Assembly: GCA_040388535.1 (NCBI GenBank)
Contig: JAZKBR010000002.1
Coordinates: 900,838 to 964,837 of the forward strand
DNA from: Gemmatimonadota bacterium
Lineage (GTDB): Bacteria; Gemmatimonadota; Gemmatimonadetes; Gemmatimonadales; GWC2-71-9
Direction: 5' to 3'
DNA length: 64,000 bases
The position numbers and the translations under genes were made by a program. Positions 34,188-43,164 of the stretch are shown here, one piece after another (position 1 is the stretch's first letter; each line of letters opens with the position of its first letter). The notes under the pieces are model-generated. The model did no database searches, had not been told where the DNA came from, and saw only the letters and a program-made list of their open reading frames with translations.

Positions 34188-36352
34188 CCGCCATCGGTGC
34201 CACGTCCGCCACGGGGATTGCCGGCGCGGGTGCCCCGCGCGTCGGGGCCGCTCCGGCCGCCCCGGGCAATTCCAATGCGCCGCGCTCGGTGCGCCGCGGT
34301 TTCATCGCGGGCGCCGAGACCTGGCTTGCCATCGGTGTCGTCATCATCGTCGGCCTGCTGGTGGTGCCGCTGCCGCCGATCGTGCTCGACGGGCTGCTCG
34401 CGCTGAGTATTGCACTCTCGATTCTTGTGCTGCTGGTGACGCTGGGTACTGGCGACCCGATCGAGTTCTCGTCGTTCCCGAGCGTCCTGCTGCTCCTCAC
34501 CCTGCTGCGGCTCGGCCTCAACGTCAGCACGACGCGACTCATCCTCGGGCGTGGCTACGCCGGCGAAGTGATCAACGCGTTCGGTCACTTCCTCATCGGC
34601 GGAAACTTCGTCGTCGGGCTCGTGATCTTCCTGATTCTGGTCGTCATCAACTTCATGGTGATCACCAAGGGTGCCGGACGCATCGCCGAAGTCGCGGCGC
34701 GTTTCACCCTCGACGCGATGCCGGGCAAGCAGATGGCGATCGACGCCGACCTCGGCGCCGGGCTCATCGACGAGAACGAGGCACGTCGTCGCCGCCAGGA
34801 AGTCGCCCGCTACGCCGACTTCTACGGCTCGATGGACGGTTCGGCCAAGTTCGTCCGCGGCGATGCCGTGGCGGGGCTCGTGATCACGGCCGTCAATCTG
34901 GTCGGCGGCTTCATCATCGGAATGGCGCAACAGGGCCTGAGCGCGAGCGAGTCGCTGGCGACCTACACCTCGCTCACCATCGGTGATGGCCTGGTGACGC
35001 AGATCCCGGCGCTCATCGTGAGCACCGCCGCCGGCATCATCATGACGTACGGCAACTCCAGCACCGGGATCGGTTCGGTGGTTGCGGCGCAGGTGATGCA
35101 CCAGCCGCGCGCCATGGGGATGGCCGCGGTCATCCTTGCGGGTCTCGCAATTCTGCCGGGGCTGCCGGCGCTGCCGTTTCTCACGCTCGCTGGTGTCGCC
35201 GGTACCCTCGCGTGGCGCAACCGGGTCAAGGTCTCGACGCTGCCCGAAGCGCAGACTGCCAAGAGCGGCGCTGCCGCGGCGACCGCCGCCGCACCAGCGG
35301 CACAGATGAAGGAGTTGCTCCAGGTCGAACCGCTCGAGGTCGAGCTCGGCTACGCCCTGGTGCCGCTCGTCAACGAAGCGCAGGCCGGCGATCTGCTGCA
35401 GCGCATCGGTATCATGCGCCGCCAGGTCGCGGTGGAACTGGGCATCATCGTGCCGCCCGCGCGGATCCGCGACAACATCCAGCTCTCACCCACCGAGTAT
35501 GCCATCAAGCTGCGCGGCGTCCGGGTGGCTGGTGGTGAAGTGATGCCGCGCTACATGCTCGCGCTCGACACTACGGGCACGGCGATGCCGGTCGAAGGGA
35601 TCCGCACGACCGACCCGACTTTCGGGATGGCCGCGCTCTGGATCACCCCCGATCGGAGCATCGAGGCCGAAGCCGCCGGCTACAGCGTAGTCGAGGCGCC
35701 GACCGTGCTCTCGACCCACCTGATGGAGACGATTCGCCGCCACGCCGGCGACCTCCTCTCGCGCCAGGACGTGCGCGAGCTGGTCGATGGCATTCGCGAG
35801 ATCCATCCGGCACTGGTGGACGACCTCATTCCGAACAAGCTCTCGCTCGGCACGCTGCACCGGGTGTTGCAGCGGCTGCTGCGTGAAGGCCTCCCGGTGC
35901 GAGACCTCGTCACCATCCTCGAGACGCTCTCTGATGCGGCCGAACTTACCAAGGATGCCGAGGTCCTGACCGAGCACGTGCGCCGCTCGCTGGCCACGGT
36001 GGTCGCCCAGATCTTCGCCGATCCGGATGGCTGTGTCCGCGGCATCACCGTGGGCCCGCGCCTCGAGGCCGCACTGATGCAGTTGCTGACGCCTCGGCCG
36101 GTGCGCGAAGGCGGCCCGGCACTCGAACCCGATCAGCTGACGGGCTTGCTGCGGGCCCTCAACGAACTGACCACCGCGGCGCGGCGTGATGGCCGGACGC
36201 GACCGCTGATCACGCCGCCGGCACTGCGTGTCGGTGTGCGCCGCCTGGTGGAACCGATTCTTCCCGAACTGCCGGTGATCTCGCTCGGTGAATTGCCGCC
36301 GCAGATGCCGGTCCAGAGTCTCGCGATGTGGGAGCTGCCACGTGTCTCTTGA
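34184..36352 (+). CDS. flhA: Flagellar export protein FlhA
   Basis: 722 residues from a GTG overlapping flhB. An N-terminal tail of about 45 residues is followed by about eight membrane helices. The FHIPEP-family segment RFTLDAMPGKQMAIDADL is present. The large cytoplasmic domain (from about residue 390) binds chaperone-substrate complexes. This is the ion-coupled part of the export gate. Confidence 0.97.
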   Translation: MTAIGATSATGIAGAGAPRVGAAPAAPGNSNAPRSVRRGFIAGAETWLAIGVVIIVGLLVVPLPPIVLDGLLALSIALSILVLLVTLGTGDPIEFSSFPSVLLLLTLLRLGLNVSTTRLILGRGYAGEVINAFGHFLIGGNFVVGLVIFLILVVINFMVITKGAGRIAEVAARFTLDAMPGKQMAIDADLGAGLIDENEARRRRQEVARYADFYGSMDGSAKFVRGDAVAGLVITAVNLVGGFIIGMAQQGLSASESLATYTSLTIGDGLVTQIPALIVSTAAGIIMTYGNSSTGIGSVVAAQVMHQPRAMGMAAVILAGLAILPGLPALPFLTLAGVAGTLAWRNRVKVSTLPEAQTAKSGAAAATAAAPAAQMKELLQVEPLEVELGYALVPLVNEAQAGDLLQRIGIMRRQVAVELGIIVPPARIRDNIQLSPTEYAIKLRGVRVAGGEVMPRYMLALDTTGTAMPVEGIRTTDPTFGMAALWITPDRSIEAEAAGYSVVEAPTVLSTHLMETIRRHAGDLLSRQDVRELVDGIREIHPALVDDLIPNKLSLGTLHRVLQRLLREGLPVRDLVTILETLSDAAELTKDAEVLTEHVRRSLATVVAQIFADPDGCVRGITVGPRLEAALMQLLTPRPVREGGPALEPDQLTGLLRALNELTTAARRDGRTRPLITPPALRVGVRRLVEPILPELPVISLGELPPQMPVQSLAMWELPRVS

Positions 36353-37193
36353 AATTTTCACCGGCGCCTCGGTGCCCGCGCTGCTGTTGCAGGCGCGCGA
36401 GGCACTCGGCCCCGACGCGCAGGTGCTGCAGGTGCGATCGCGCAACGGCGCGTTCGAACTGATTGCCTCGAGTGCGGCGCTGGCCACACTGGCGCAGCCC
36501 GACTTTGCCGACTTCGGCCGCACGCTCGCGGCCGAACTCACGCCGGCACCCCGGAAGGCCGTCGCAGTGCGCCCCCCGGAGTCTCCGCGTCCCGGCCGCG
36601 TCATCGCGGTGGTGGGACCGACCGGTGCCGGCAAGACGACCACGATCGCGAAACTGGCGACCAACCCGCTCGCCTTCGGCGGCCGCAAGGTCGGCCTGCT
36701 CGGGCTCGATACCTTCCGCGTCGGCGCGGTCGAGCAACTGTCGACCTACGCCGAGCTGGCGTCGTTGCCGATCGAAGTGGTCTATGCCGAAGGCGAACTG
36801 CAGCGCGCGCTGTCGCGACTTGCCGACTGCGAAGTCGTGCTCGTCGATACCCCGGGCCGCGGCCCTCGCCAGCTCGATGACACCGCGCTGGTCGGACGAT
36901 GGGTCTCGGCCCTCGCGCCGAATGAAGTACACCTCGCACTTCCTGCCGGGCATATGCCGGCGATGACGCGCCGGGTCATGGATGGTTTCCGCTCGTACCA
37001 CGTGACGCACCTGCTGGCGACCAAGCTCGACGAGTGCCCCGAGGACGCGCGGCTCTTCGACATCGCCGTGGCGGATGGCCGGCCGATGCGCTGGTTCACC
37101 GACGGACAGCACGTGCCCCAGGATCTCCGCGACGCGGCGGATCGCATCGCCGGCGCGCGCGAGCGCCGTGATCACCATCGGAGTGCGGCGTGA
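36342..37193 (+). CDS. flhF: SRP-type GTPase FlhF
   Basis: 283 residues from GTG 36342, overlapping flhA by 11 bases. A short N-terminal region (SLEIFTGASVPALLLQAREA-LGPDA) precedes the NG domain with GPTGAGKTTTIAKLA, GLDTFRVGAVEQLSTYAEL and VDTPGRG. FlhF sets the place, usually a cell pole, where a flagellum starts. The B region between the N-terminus and the GTPase is shorter than in most FlhF. It is followed by its partner flhG. Confidence 0.93.
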   Translation: MSLEIFTGASVPALLLQAREALGPDAQVLQVRSRNGAFELIASSAALATLAQPDFADFGRTLAAELTPAPRKAVAVRPPESPRPGRVIAVVGPTGAGKTTTIAKLATNPLAFGGRKVGLLGLDTFRVGAVEQLSTYAELASLPIEVVYAEGELQRALSRLADCEVVLVDTPGRGPRQLDDTALVGRWVSALAPNEVHLALPAGHMPAMTRRVMDGFRSYHVTHLLATKLDECPEDARLFDIAVADGRPMRWFTDGQHVPQDLRDAADRIAGARERRDHHRSAA

Positions 37194-38032
37194 ACGATCA
37201 GGCGGCGGGACTTCGCGAGCGCTTCCGCGCCGGCGCGCGCCCGCAGCCGGTTGCGACCACTCCTGCCATCGTGATCGGCAGCGGGAAGGGGGGCGTCGGC
37301 AAGTCGCTCACCGCCGTGACCTTCGCCGCTTCGCTCGCCTCCGCTGGCCGCCGCGTGCTGCTCGTCGATGGTGAACAGAATCTCGGCAACCTGCACGTCT
37401 TGCTGGGGGTGCATCCCCCGGTCACCCTCACCGCCGTGGTCCGTGACGGCGTCGATCCCGCCGAGATTGTGGTCCCGATCCGGGAGAACCTCTGGCTCCT
37501 CCCGGCAGAGTCGGGGGCCGAAGCACTGCACGGGCTGGGCGCCACCGATCGGGCCCGGTTGCAGCGCCAGGTGAGTGGCCTGTTTGCAGACTACGACGTA
37601 GTAATCATTGATGCCGGGGCGGGGTACGACAGCGCGGTGCGCTGCGCCTCGTTGCGCGCCGCGCGGCTCGTGCTGGTCACGATGCCGGAGGCAACCGCGC
37701 TCACGGACGCCTATGCGCTGCTCAAGATTGTGCACGGTCAGCTCCCCTCGCTGCCTGTGGATGTGATGGTGAACCGGACGCTCGATCCGAGTGAGGGTCC
37801 TGCCGCATTCGATCGGCTGGCCGCCGCATCGGCCCGCTTCCTCGGCCGCAACGTGTCCTACCTTGGCGCCATTCCCGAAGACGACGAGATGCGGGCGATT
37901 GCCCGCGACCCTCGTCGGCTCCTGAGCCCCGCTTCGGCGGGCATCGCCCTGAGCGAGCTCCACCGAATCGCAACAACGCGCCTCGACCTCCCGCTGCCTG
38001 TCCGCGATGAGCGGTCGGCGCCTGACGCCTGA
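37190..38032 (+). CDS. flhG: MinD-type ATPase FlhG (FleN), flagellar number regulator
   Basis: 280 residues from a GTG overlapping flhF. NDQAAGLRERF near the start is the DQAxxLR helix that stimulates the FlhF GTPase. The deviant Walker A is GSGKGGVGKS (about 31-40), and DYDVVIIDAGAGYDS gives the switch region. It limits flagellar number. In some bacteria FleN also restrains the sigma-54 activator, which is possible here too. Confidence 0.93.
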   Translation: MNDQAAGLRERFRAGARPQPVATTPAIVIGSGKGGVGKSLTAVTFAASLASAGRRVLLVDGEQNLGNLHVLLGVHPPVTLTAVVRDGVDPAEIVVPIRENLWLLPAESGAEALHGLGATDRARLQRQVSGLFADYDVVIIDAGAGYDSAVRCASLRAARLVLVTMPEATALTDAYALLKIVHGQLPSLPVDVMVNRTLDPSEGPAAFDRLAAASARFLGRNVSYLGAIPEDDEMRAIARDPRRLLSPASAGIALSELHRIATTRLDLPLPVRDERSAPDA

Positions 38033-38045
38033 AGGGAAATGAATC

Positions 38046-38807
38046 ATGGCACCCGCAACCGAAGTACTCTGGCAACGATATCGGAAACACGGCGACGCCG
38101 ACGCGCGCGCCGAACTGCTGACCCAACACCTGGGGCTGGTGCATCACACGGCGCGGCAGATTGCCGCACGAGTGGGTGACGCGCTTGCGTACGAGGATAT
38201 GGTCGGGGCAGGAACGCTCGGGCTGGTGCAGGCGCTGGAAGCCTTCGATCCGGAGCGCGGCTTCGCCTTTGCGACCTTCGCGACCCAGCGGATCCGCGGC
38301 TCCATCCTCGATGAGCTTCGTGCGGCCGATTGGCGGCCCCGATCGGTGCGCACCAAGGGGCGTCAGGTCTCCACCGCGACGACCGCGCTTGAGCGGAAAC
38401 TCGGTCGGCGCCCGCGGCCGGAAGAGGTCGCGCACGAACTGCAGATCGATCTGGCGACCTACTGGCGCTGGCGGAATGACGCCGAGACCGGTGTGACCGT
38501 GGCGCTCGACACCGCCCCAGCGGGCGGCGAAGGCGGGCGACCGTCGCTCGCCGAACTGCTCGCCGACGACAACTCCCCGGCGCCCGATGCCGGCATCGCA
38601 CGCGATGAGCGTCGCACCCTGGTGCGCGAGGCGATCGCTTCCTTGCCGGAGCAGCAGCGCACCGTGCTCGCACTCTACTACTACGAGGAACTCACCCTGC
38701 GGCAGATCGCCGAGGTGCTGCACGTCACGGAATCGCGGATTTCACAGGTGCGGACCGCCGCGTTGCGGACACTGCGCGAGTACATGACGGCGGAGGCGGC
38801 CGCATGA
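38046..38807 (+). CDS. fliA: Flagellar sigma factor FliA (sigma-28)
   Basis: 253 residues. Region 2 contains YEDMVGAGTLGLVQALEAFD and GFAFATFATQRIRGSILDEL. Region 3 contains KLGRRPRPEEVAHEL. Region 4 contains LPEQQRTVLALYYYEELTLR followed by QIAEVLHVTESRISQ. It should direct the sigma-28-type promoters listed in this window and is held in check by FlgM. It lies at the end of the sigma-54-driven fliL operon. Confidence 0.96.
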   Translation: MAPATEVLWQRYRKHGDADARAELLTQHLGLVHHTARQIAARVGDALAYEDMVGAGTLGLVQALEAFDPERGFAFATFATQRIRGSILDELRAADWRPRSVRTKGRQVSTATTALERKLGRRPRPEEVAHELQIDLATYWRWRNDAETGVTVALDTAPAGGEGGRPSLAELLADDNSPAPDAGIARDERRTLVREAIASLPEQQRTVLALYYYEELTLRQIAEVLHVTESRISQVRTAALRTLREYMTAEAAA

Positions 38808-39181
38808 CGTTCAGCATCGGAGCCCGCATCGCGATTCAGCGGCTCGGTGATATCGTCACCGGCGGGTCGCAGCCCACCAGTGCCGAAGTCGTGGGATTTG
38901 TCTTCACGCTGGTGGCGCTGGTCGGCATCGTGGTCCTGATTCGCGTCTGGCGAGTGCGTCGAGTTCGTCGACCACGCGCCATCCGGATCGAGCTGCCGGC
39001 AGTGAAGATCAAGCCGAGTGAACAGCTGGTCATGGCGACCAGTCGGAAGCCGCTCCGGACCAACGCCGACCGGGTGCGCGAGGCCGAGCGTCTGGCGGCC
39101 GATGGCGCGTCGATCGCGGCCATCGCGAGAGAGATCCGGCTCTGCCAGGATGCCGTCCGTTCACTGGTTGGTCCGCACTGA
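38804..39181 (+). CDS. Single-pass membrane protein with C-terminal helix-turn-helix-like region (DUF2802/DUF6115-like)
   Basis: 125 residues, overlapping fliA by four bases. A membrane helix (about residues 27-46) is followed by a basic stretch (RVWRVRRVRRPRAIRIE). The C-terminal segment DRVREAERLAADGASIAAIA and REIRLCQDAVRSLVG resembles the HTH-like end of the DUF2802 and DUF6115 proteins found in flagellar clusters. The function is not known to me. Coupling to fliA suggests a motility role. Confidence 0.6.
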   Translation: MTFSIGARIAIQRLGDIVTGGSQPTSAEVVGFVFTLVALVGIVVLIRVWRVRRVRRPRAIRIELPAVKIKPSEQLVMATSRKPLRTNADRVREAERLAADGASIAAIAREIRLCQDAVRSLVGPH

Positions 39182-39292
39182 CTCTGCCGACCTGAGGAAA
39201 GGATTGCCGGTCCCTTCTGCCGCCCTCCGGAACCGGCCCGGGAACGATATTGCAAGTCGTTTAATAGCAACGAGTTACAACTCCTCCCGATA

Positions 39293-39308
39293 CGGCACAC
39301 GGCTTGCC
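39293..39308 (+). promoter_or_regulatory. Putative sigma-54 promoter of the flgF operon
   Basis: CGGCACACGGCTTGCC has GG-N10-GC and TTGC. It begins 47 bases before the flgF ATG. Upstream lies an A/T-rich island for this genome, with GAGTT-AC-AACTC at about 39273-39284, a possible activator site. Confidence 0.78.
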
Positions 39309-39339
39309 TTTCCTCCTGTTGTCCCTAGCAGGAGTCCCG

Positions 39340-40026
39340 ATGCCGCTCCGCAGCATCATCAACACCGCCCGGACGCTGTCGTACTACACGCGGCTCCAGG
39401 AAACGACGGCGAACAACCTCGCGAACGTGAGCACCGCCGGCTTCAAGGGCGATCGCATCACGGCCCGCCAGGCTGCAGGCGATCCGCATCCGGTGCCGGT
39501 GCAGTCGATCGATCTGCGGCAGGGCACGCTCCGCGATACCGGCCGCCCGTTCGACCTCGCCCTGAAGGGCGACGGTTTTCTGGTGGTGCAGACCCCGCAA
39601 GGTGAGCGGCTTACCCGGGGCGGCTCGCTTGGCATCGGCAACGATGGCACCCTCGTCGACAATCACGGCGACCCGATTCTTGGCACCGGCGGCCCGATCA
39701 ATGTGAGCGGTCGGCACGTCGAAATCAGCACCGATGGCACCGTGTCGGTCGACGGCAAGGATGTCGGGCAGCTCCGCCTCGAGACCGTGGCCGATCCCTC
39801 GACGCTCACGAAGGAAGGGGCGGGACGATTCATCGCCGGCGCAGCGACCCAGTCCGCCAGCGGCGTCACGGTTGCGCAGGGTGCGCTCGAGGACGCCAAC
39901 GTCGATCCGCTGCTCGGCACCGTCGACCTGATCATGATCCAGCGCGCGTACGCGTCAAACCTCGACGTGCTCAAGACGATGGATGGCGTGATGGGTACTG
40001 TGACCAACGACATCGGCCGCGTCTGA
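39340..40026 (+). CDS. flgF: Flagellar proximal/distal rod protein FlgF
   Basis: 228 residues from the ATG at 39340, with AGGAG 8 bases before it; the open frame further upstream runs into the promoter. ETTANNLANVSTAGFKGDR is the rod-protein motif. DLALKGDGFLVVQTPQGERL and the C-terminal VDLIMIQRAYASNLDVLKTM complete the family signature. It is the first gene of the third sigma-54 operon, followed by flgG. Confidence 0.93.
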   Translation: MPLRSIINTARTLSYYTRLQETTANNLANVSTAGFKGDRITARQAAGDPHPVPVQSIDLRQGTLRDTGRPFDLALKGDGFLVVQTPQGERLTRGGSLGIGNDGTLVDNHGDPILGTGGPINVSGRHVEISTDGTVSVDGKDVGQLRLETVADPSTLTKEGAGRFIAGAATQSASGVTVAQGALEDANVDPLLGTVDLIMIQRAYASNLDVLKTMDGVMGTVTNDIGRV

Positions 40027-40057
40027 GCCGGCGCATTCTCCGAACCAGGAACAGGCA

Positions 40058-40840
40058 ATGAATCCAGGACTCCGTACCTCCGCCAGCGGCATGATCGCGC
40101 AGCAGAAGATGGTCGACGTGATCGCCAACAACCTGGCCAACGTCAACACCACCGGCTTCAAGCGCAGCCGGGCGAACTTCGAGGACGTTCTCTACGAGAC
40201 CGTCCAGGGGCCGCGCACCACGGCAGGCGATGCCACCGTGGGTCCGATGCAGATCGGCCATGGCGTGCGACTCGCCGCGGTGACCCGGATCCACGGGCAG
40301 GGCGGACCGGAGCAGACCGGACGGCCGCTCGATCTCGCCATCGAAGGTGAGGGCTTCTTTCAGGTCCAGCTGCCGTCGGGCGACATCGGCTATACTCGCG
40401 ATGGTTCGTTCACGCTTTCCGATAGCGGCCAGCTGGTGACGAATTCCGGTGCGGCGCTGGTCCCGAACATCGTGATCCCGCCCGACGCGACCAACATCAC
40501 CATCTCCGAATCCGGCAGCGTGTCGGTAACCAGCGGCAAGAACGCCCAGTCGGTCGAAGTCGGGAAGCTCGAACTCGCCCGCTTCGTGAATCCGGCTGGC
40601 ATGCTCTCGCTCGGCGGCAACCTCTATGGCGAGACCGTCGCCTCGGGACAGCCGACTACCGGGATGCCGCAGGAGGATGGCTTCGGTCGCCTGCTGCAGG
40701 GCACCCTCGAGTCGAGCAATGTCGAAGTCGTGCAGGAAATGACCGACATGATCGCGGCCCAGCGCGCCTACGAAATCAACTCCCGCGCGATTCGCGCGGC
40801 CGAGGACATGATGTCCTCGATCAGTGATCTCATTCGCTGA
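40058..40840 (+). CDS. flgG: Flagellar distal rod protein FlgG
   Basis: 260 residues, the usual FlgG length. It begins MNPGLRTSASGMIAQQKMVD with VIANNLANVNTTGFKRSRAN. The C-terminus has NVEVVQEMTDMIAAQRAYEI followed by NSRAIRAAEDMMSS. It overlaps flgA by 17 bases. Confidence 0.97.
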   Translation: MNPGLRTSASGMIAQQKMVDVIANNLANVNTTGFKRSRANFEDVLYETVQGPRTTAGDATVGPMQIGHGVRLAAVTRIHGQGGPEQTGRPLDLAIEGEGFFQVQLPSGDIGYTRDGSFTLSDSGQLVTNSGAALVPNIVIPPDATNITISESGSVSVTSGKNAQSVEVGKLELARFVNPAGMLSLGGNLYGETVASGQPTTGMPQEDGFGRLLQGTLESSNVEVVQEMTDMIAAQRAYEINSRAIRAAEDMMSSISDLIR

Positions 40841-41495
40841 ACTGTTGCTCTCGGCGAGCGTGCTCGCCGCAGGAACTCCGGCCGATACCACCGTGCCGGA
40901 GGCCTTTGCCGTGCGCGTGCGTACCGCCATCGCGGCACGCTGGAAGACAGGCGCCGAGCGGCTTCGGCTCGAATGGGGGCTCATCGCCTCGCGCAGTCGC
41001 CTCGATTCCGCCACGGCCGTACGCGTCGCCGGTGAGGGTAGTGATGGCTGGCTGGTGATTGTGGCAGAGCGGATCGGCGCTGCACCGATCGCGGTGCGCG
41101 TGCATGCCGGGATGATCGACTCGGTGGTGGTCACCGCCCGGGCGCTCGAACCCGGTCACCTTGTCTCGGCGGACGACATCGTCACCGAGCAGCGGATCCG
41201 CTGGGGTGCGCCGCCGAAGTCGACTACTACCACGATCGTGGGATGGGAAGTGCGGCGCAGCGTGCGGGCAGGCGAGCCGTTGCAAGGGCTGATGCTGCAG
41301 GCGCCGAAGATGATCGCGCCCGGAGACGCCGTGACGTTGCGGTGGCATCGGGGTGCGGTGGCACTCGAAGTGGAAGCCGTGGCATTGACGGCCGCTCGAC
41401 TTGGTGAAGTAGTCTACGCGCGCGCCGGAAGTTCCCGGCTGGCAGGAACTGTTACCGGCCCGAATGCGGCACGGTTGGAGGAGAAAGGACAATGA
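40824..41495 (+). CDS. flgA: P-ring assembly chaperone FlgA
   Basis: 223 residues from a GTG inside the end of flgG. A short hydrophobic N-terminus may be a signal. The C-terminal SAF domain has ARALEPGHLVSADDIVTEQR, VRRSVRAGEPLQGLML and PGDAVTLRWHRGAVALEVEA. FlgA helps FlgI polymerise in the periplasm. It overlaps flgH by four bases. Confidence 0.87.
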   Translation: MISFAELLLSASVLAAGTPADTTVPEAFAVRVRTAIAARWKTGAERLRLEWGLIASRSRLDSATAVRVAGEGSDGWLVIVAERIGAAPIAVRVHAGMIDSVVVTARALEPGHLVSADDIVTEQRIRWGAPPKSTTTTIVGWEVRRSVRAGEPLQGLMLQAPKMIAPGDAVTLRWHRGAVALEVEAVALTAARLGEVVYARAGSSRLAGTVTGPNAARLEEKGQ

Positions 41496-42118
41496 AGGTG
41501 CAGATGATGCGATTGCTCGCACTCGCGACGATCGCCCCGGTGATGTCGGCAGCGGCACAGCAGGCCGCGGTGCCGCCGGCAGCGGGAGCCGCGACGGCCG
41601 CAGTCGATACCACGACCCGACGCGCGAGCATGCGCGCGAACTGGCTGACCGATCGTCGCCCGCTCCACGTAGGTGACATTCTCGCGCTCATCGTCGATGA
41701 ACAGGCCACGGCCACCGAACAGAGCACCACCACGGCACGGAACACCCGAGACCAGTCCGGCGCCTGGGATATGGAATCGGCACCATCGATCCTGAAGTCG
41801 CTCGGTATTTCCTACGCAGCACATTCCGATCAGGGTGGCGTGGCGAATCGCAGCGGCGGGCTCTCCACCGTGCTGAGTGTTCGTGTCACCGCCATCGACC
41901 CGAGTGGTGTGGCGCACATCGAAGGGCACAAGCTCCTGGCCATCGATGGCCGCAAGCAGGAAGTCAGCATTTCCGGGCTGGTCCGACCCGAGGATGTGAG
42001 CGCGGGGAACACCATCCTGTCGTCGCGCATTGCCGACGCCTCGATCAGCTACAAGGGCAAGAAGATCTCACCGAAGACGGGAATCATCGGCAAGATCCTC
42101 GGGATGCTCTGGCCATGA
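41492..42118 (+). CDS. flgH: Flagellar L-ring protein FlgH (no lipobox cysteine)
   Basis: 208 residues. A signal peptide ends near APVMSAAAQQ. The mature part has RPLHVGDILALIVDEQATAT, LSVRVTAIDPSGVAHIEGHK and RPEDVSAGNTILSSRIADAS, all FlgH stretches. FlgH is normally a lipoprotein with a Cys directly after the signal peptide. I find no cysteine anywhere in this protein, so it cannot be lipidated in the usual way. It forms the outer-membrane bushing. Confidence 0.92.
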   Translation: MKVQMMRLLALATIAPVMSAAAQQAAVPPAAGAATAAVDTTTRRASMRANWLTDRRPLHVGDILALIVDEQATATEQSTTTARNTRDQSGAWDMESAPSILKSLGISYAAHSDQGGVANRSGGLSTVLSVRVTAIDPSGVAHIEGHKLLAIDGRKQEVSISGLVRPEDVSAGNTILSSRIADASISYKGKKISPKTGIIGKILGMLWP

Positions 42119-43164
42119 GGCGCGTCCTGGTGTGGGTGCTGCTGGCACTCGCCGTCATCGCGTCGTCGAGTTCGGCGCAGGTGCGGATTGGCGATGTCAC
42201 CTCACGCGATGGCGAAGTTCCCGTGCGCGTCGTCGGCTATGGTCTGGTAGTCGGCCTCGACGGCACCGGCGACAAGTCGTTCGGCAACAGCAACGGCGCC
42301 GTGCATACGGTCAAGTCGGTGACCAACCTGCTCCGCCGGTTCAACATCGAAGTTCCCGGCGACCGCCTGCGTCTCCGCAACGTCGCTGCCGTGCTCGTGA
42401 CGGCCGAGATCTCGCCCTACCTCAGGCCTGGTGGCCGCTTCGAGGTGCAGGTCGCCTCGCTCGGCGACGCGACCTCATTGCGTGGCGGGGTGCTCTGGAT
42501 GACTCCGCTTGTGGCCAATCCCGATGACGCCCCGCTGGCGACAGCACAGGGCGCCATTCCGATCCAGCTCGAGGAGCGGAGCGGGCGGGGCGGCTATCGC
42601 GGCAACAGCAACAAGGGGGCGTCGAGCGGCCGCATCACCGATGGCGGCATTCTCGAGGCGTCGTTGCCGGCCCTTACGCTCGCAGCGAATCCCCGCCTGG
42701 TGTTGCGCTCCCCCGATCTCGGCCTTGCCGCGCGGGTCGCCATGGCGATCAACGCGAAGTACGGCCCGGGTGCGGCCAAAGTCGAGGATCCGGGCTCGGT
42801 GCTGCTCAAGGCCCCGGCCGGCGGTGCCGATAGTCTCCCGATGTTCCTCGCGGCCGTGGATACCCTCTCGGTGACCGCGTCCGACTCGCCGCGAATCGTC
42901 ATCGACGCTCGCAGCGGGATGATCGTCGCCGGTGGCGACGCTCGCGTGGGCCCGGCCGTGGTATCGCTGCACGGAATCACAGTGCGGATCGGTGATTCGA
43001 CCTCGGTACCGTCGGCTGGCGTGGTCTCGCTCGCGAAGGGTGCCACGGTGCGGGACGTGGCAGTCGGGTTGCAGGCACTCGGTACGCCGCCCGCCGACGT
43101 CGCGGCGGTGTTCGACGGGCTCCGTGCGGCTGGTGCGATGACCGCGACCGTGGTCATCCGGTGA
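42115..43164 (+). CDS. flgI: Flagellar P-ring protein FlgI
   Basis: 349 residues. A signal peptide (LLALAVIASSSSAQ) precedes RIGDVTSRDGEVPVRVVGYG-LVVGLDGTGDK, the invariant FlgI start. SPRIVIDARSGMIVAGGDAR is near the C-terminus. It forms the periplasmic ring. It overlaps flgH and flgJ by four bases each. Confidence 0.96.
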   Translation: MRRVLVWVLLALAVIASSSSAQVRIGDVTSRDGEVPVRVVGYGLVVGLDGTGDKSFGNSNGAVHTVKSVTNLLRRFNIEVPGDRLRLRNVAAVLVTAEISPYLRPGGRFEVQVASLGDATSLRGGVLWMTPLVANPDDAPLATAQGAIPIQLEERSGRGGYRGNSNKGASSGRITDGGILEASLPALTLAANPRLVLRSPDLGLAARVAMAINAKYGPGAAKVEDPGSVLLKAPAGGADSLPMFLAAVDTLSVTASDSPRIVIDARSGMIVAGGDARVGPAVVSLHGITVRIGDSTSVPSAGVVSLAKGATVRDVAVGLQALGTPPADVAAVFDGLRAAGAMTATVVIR

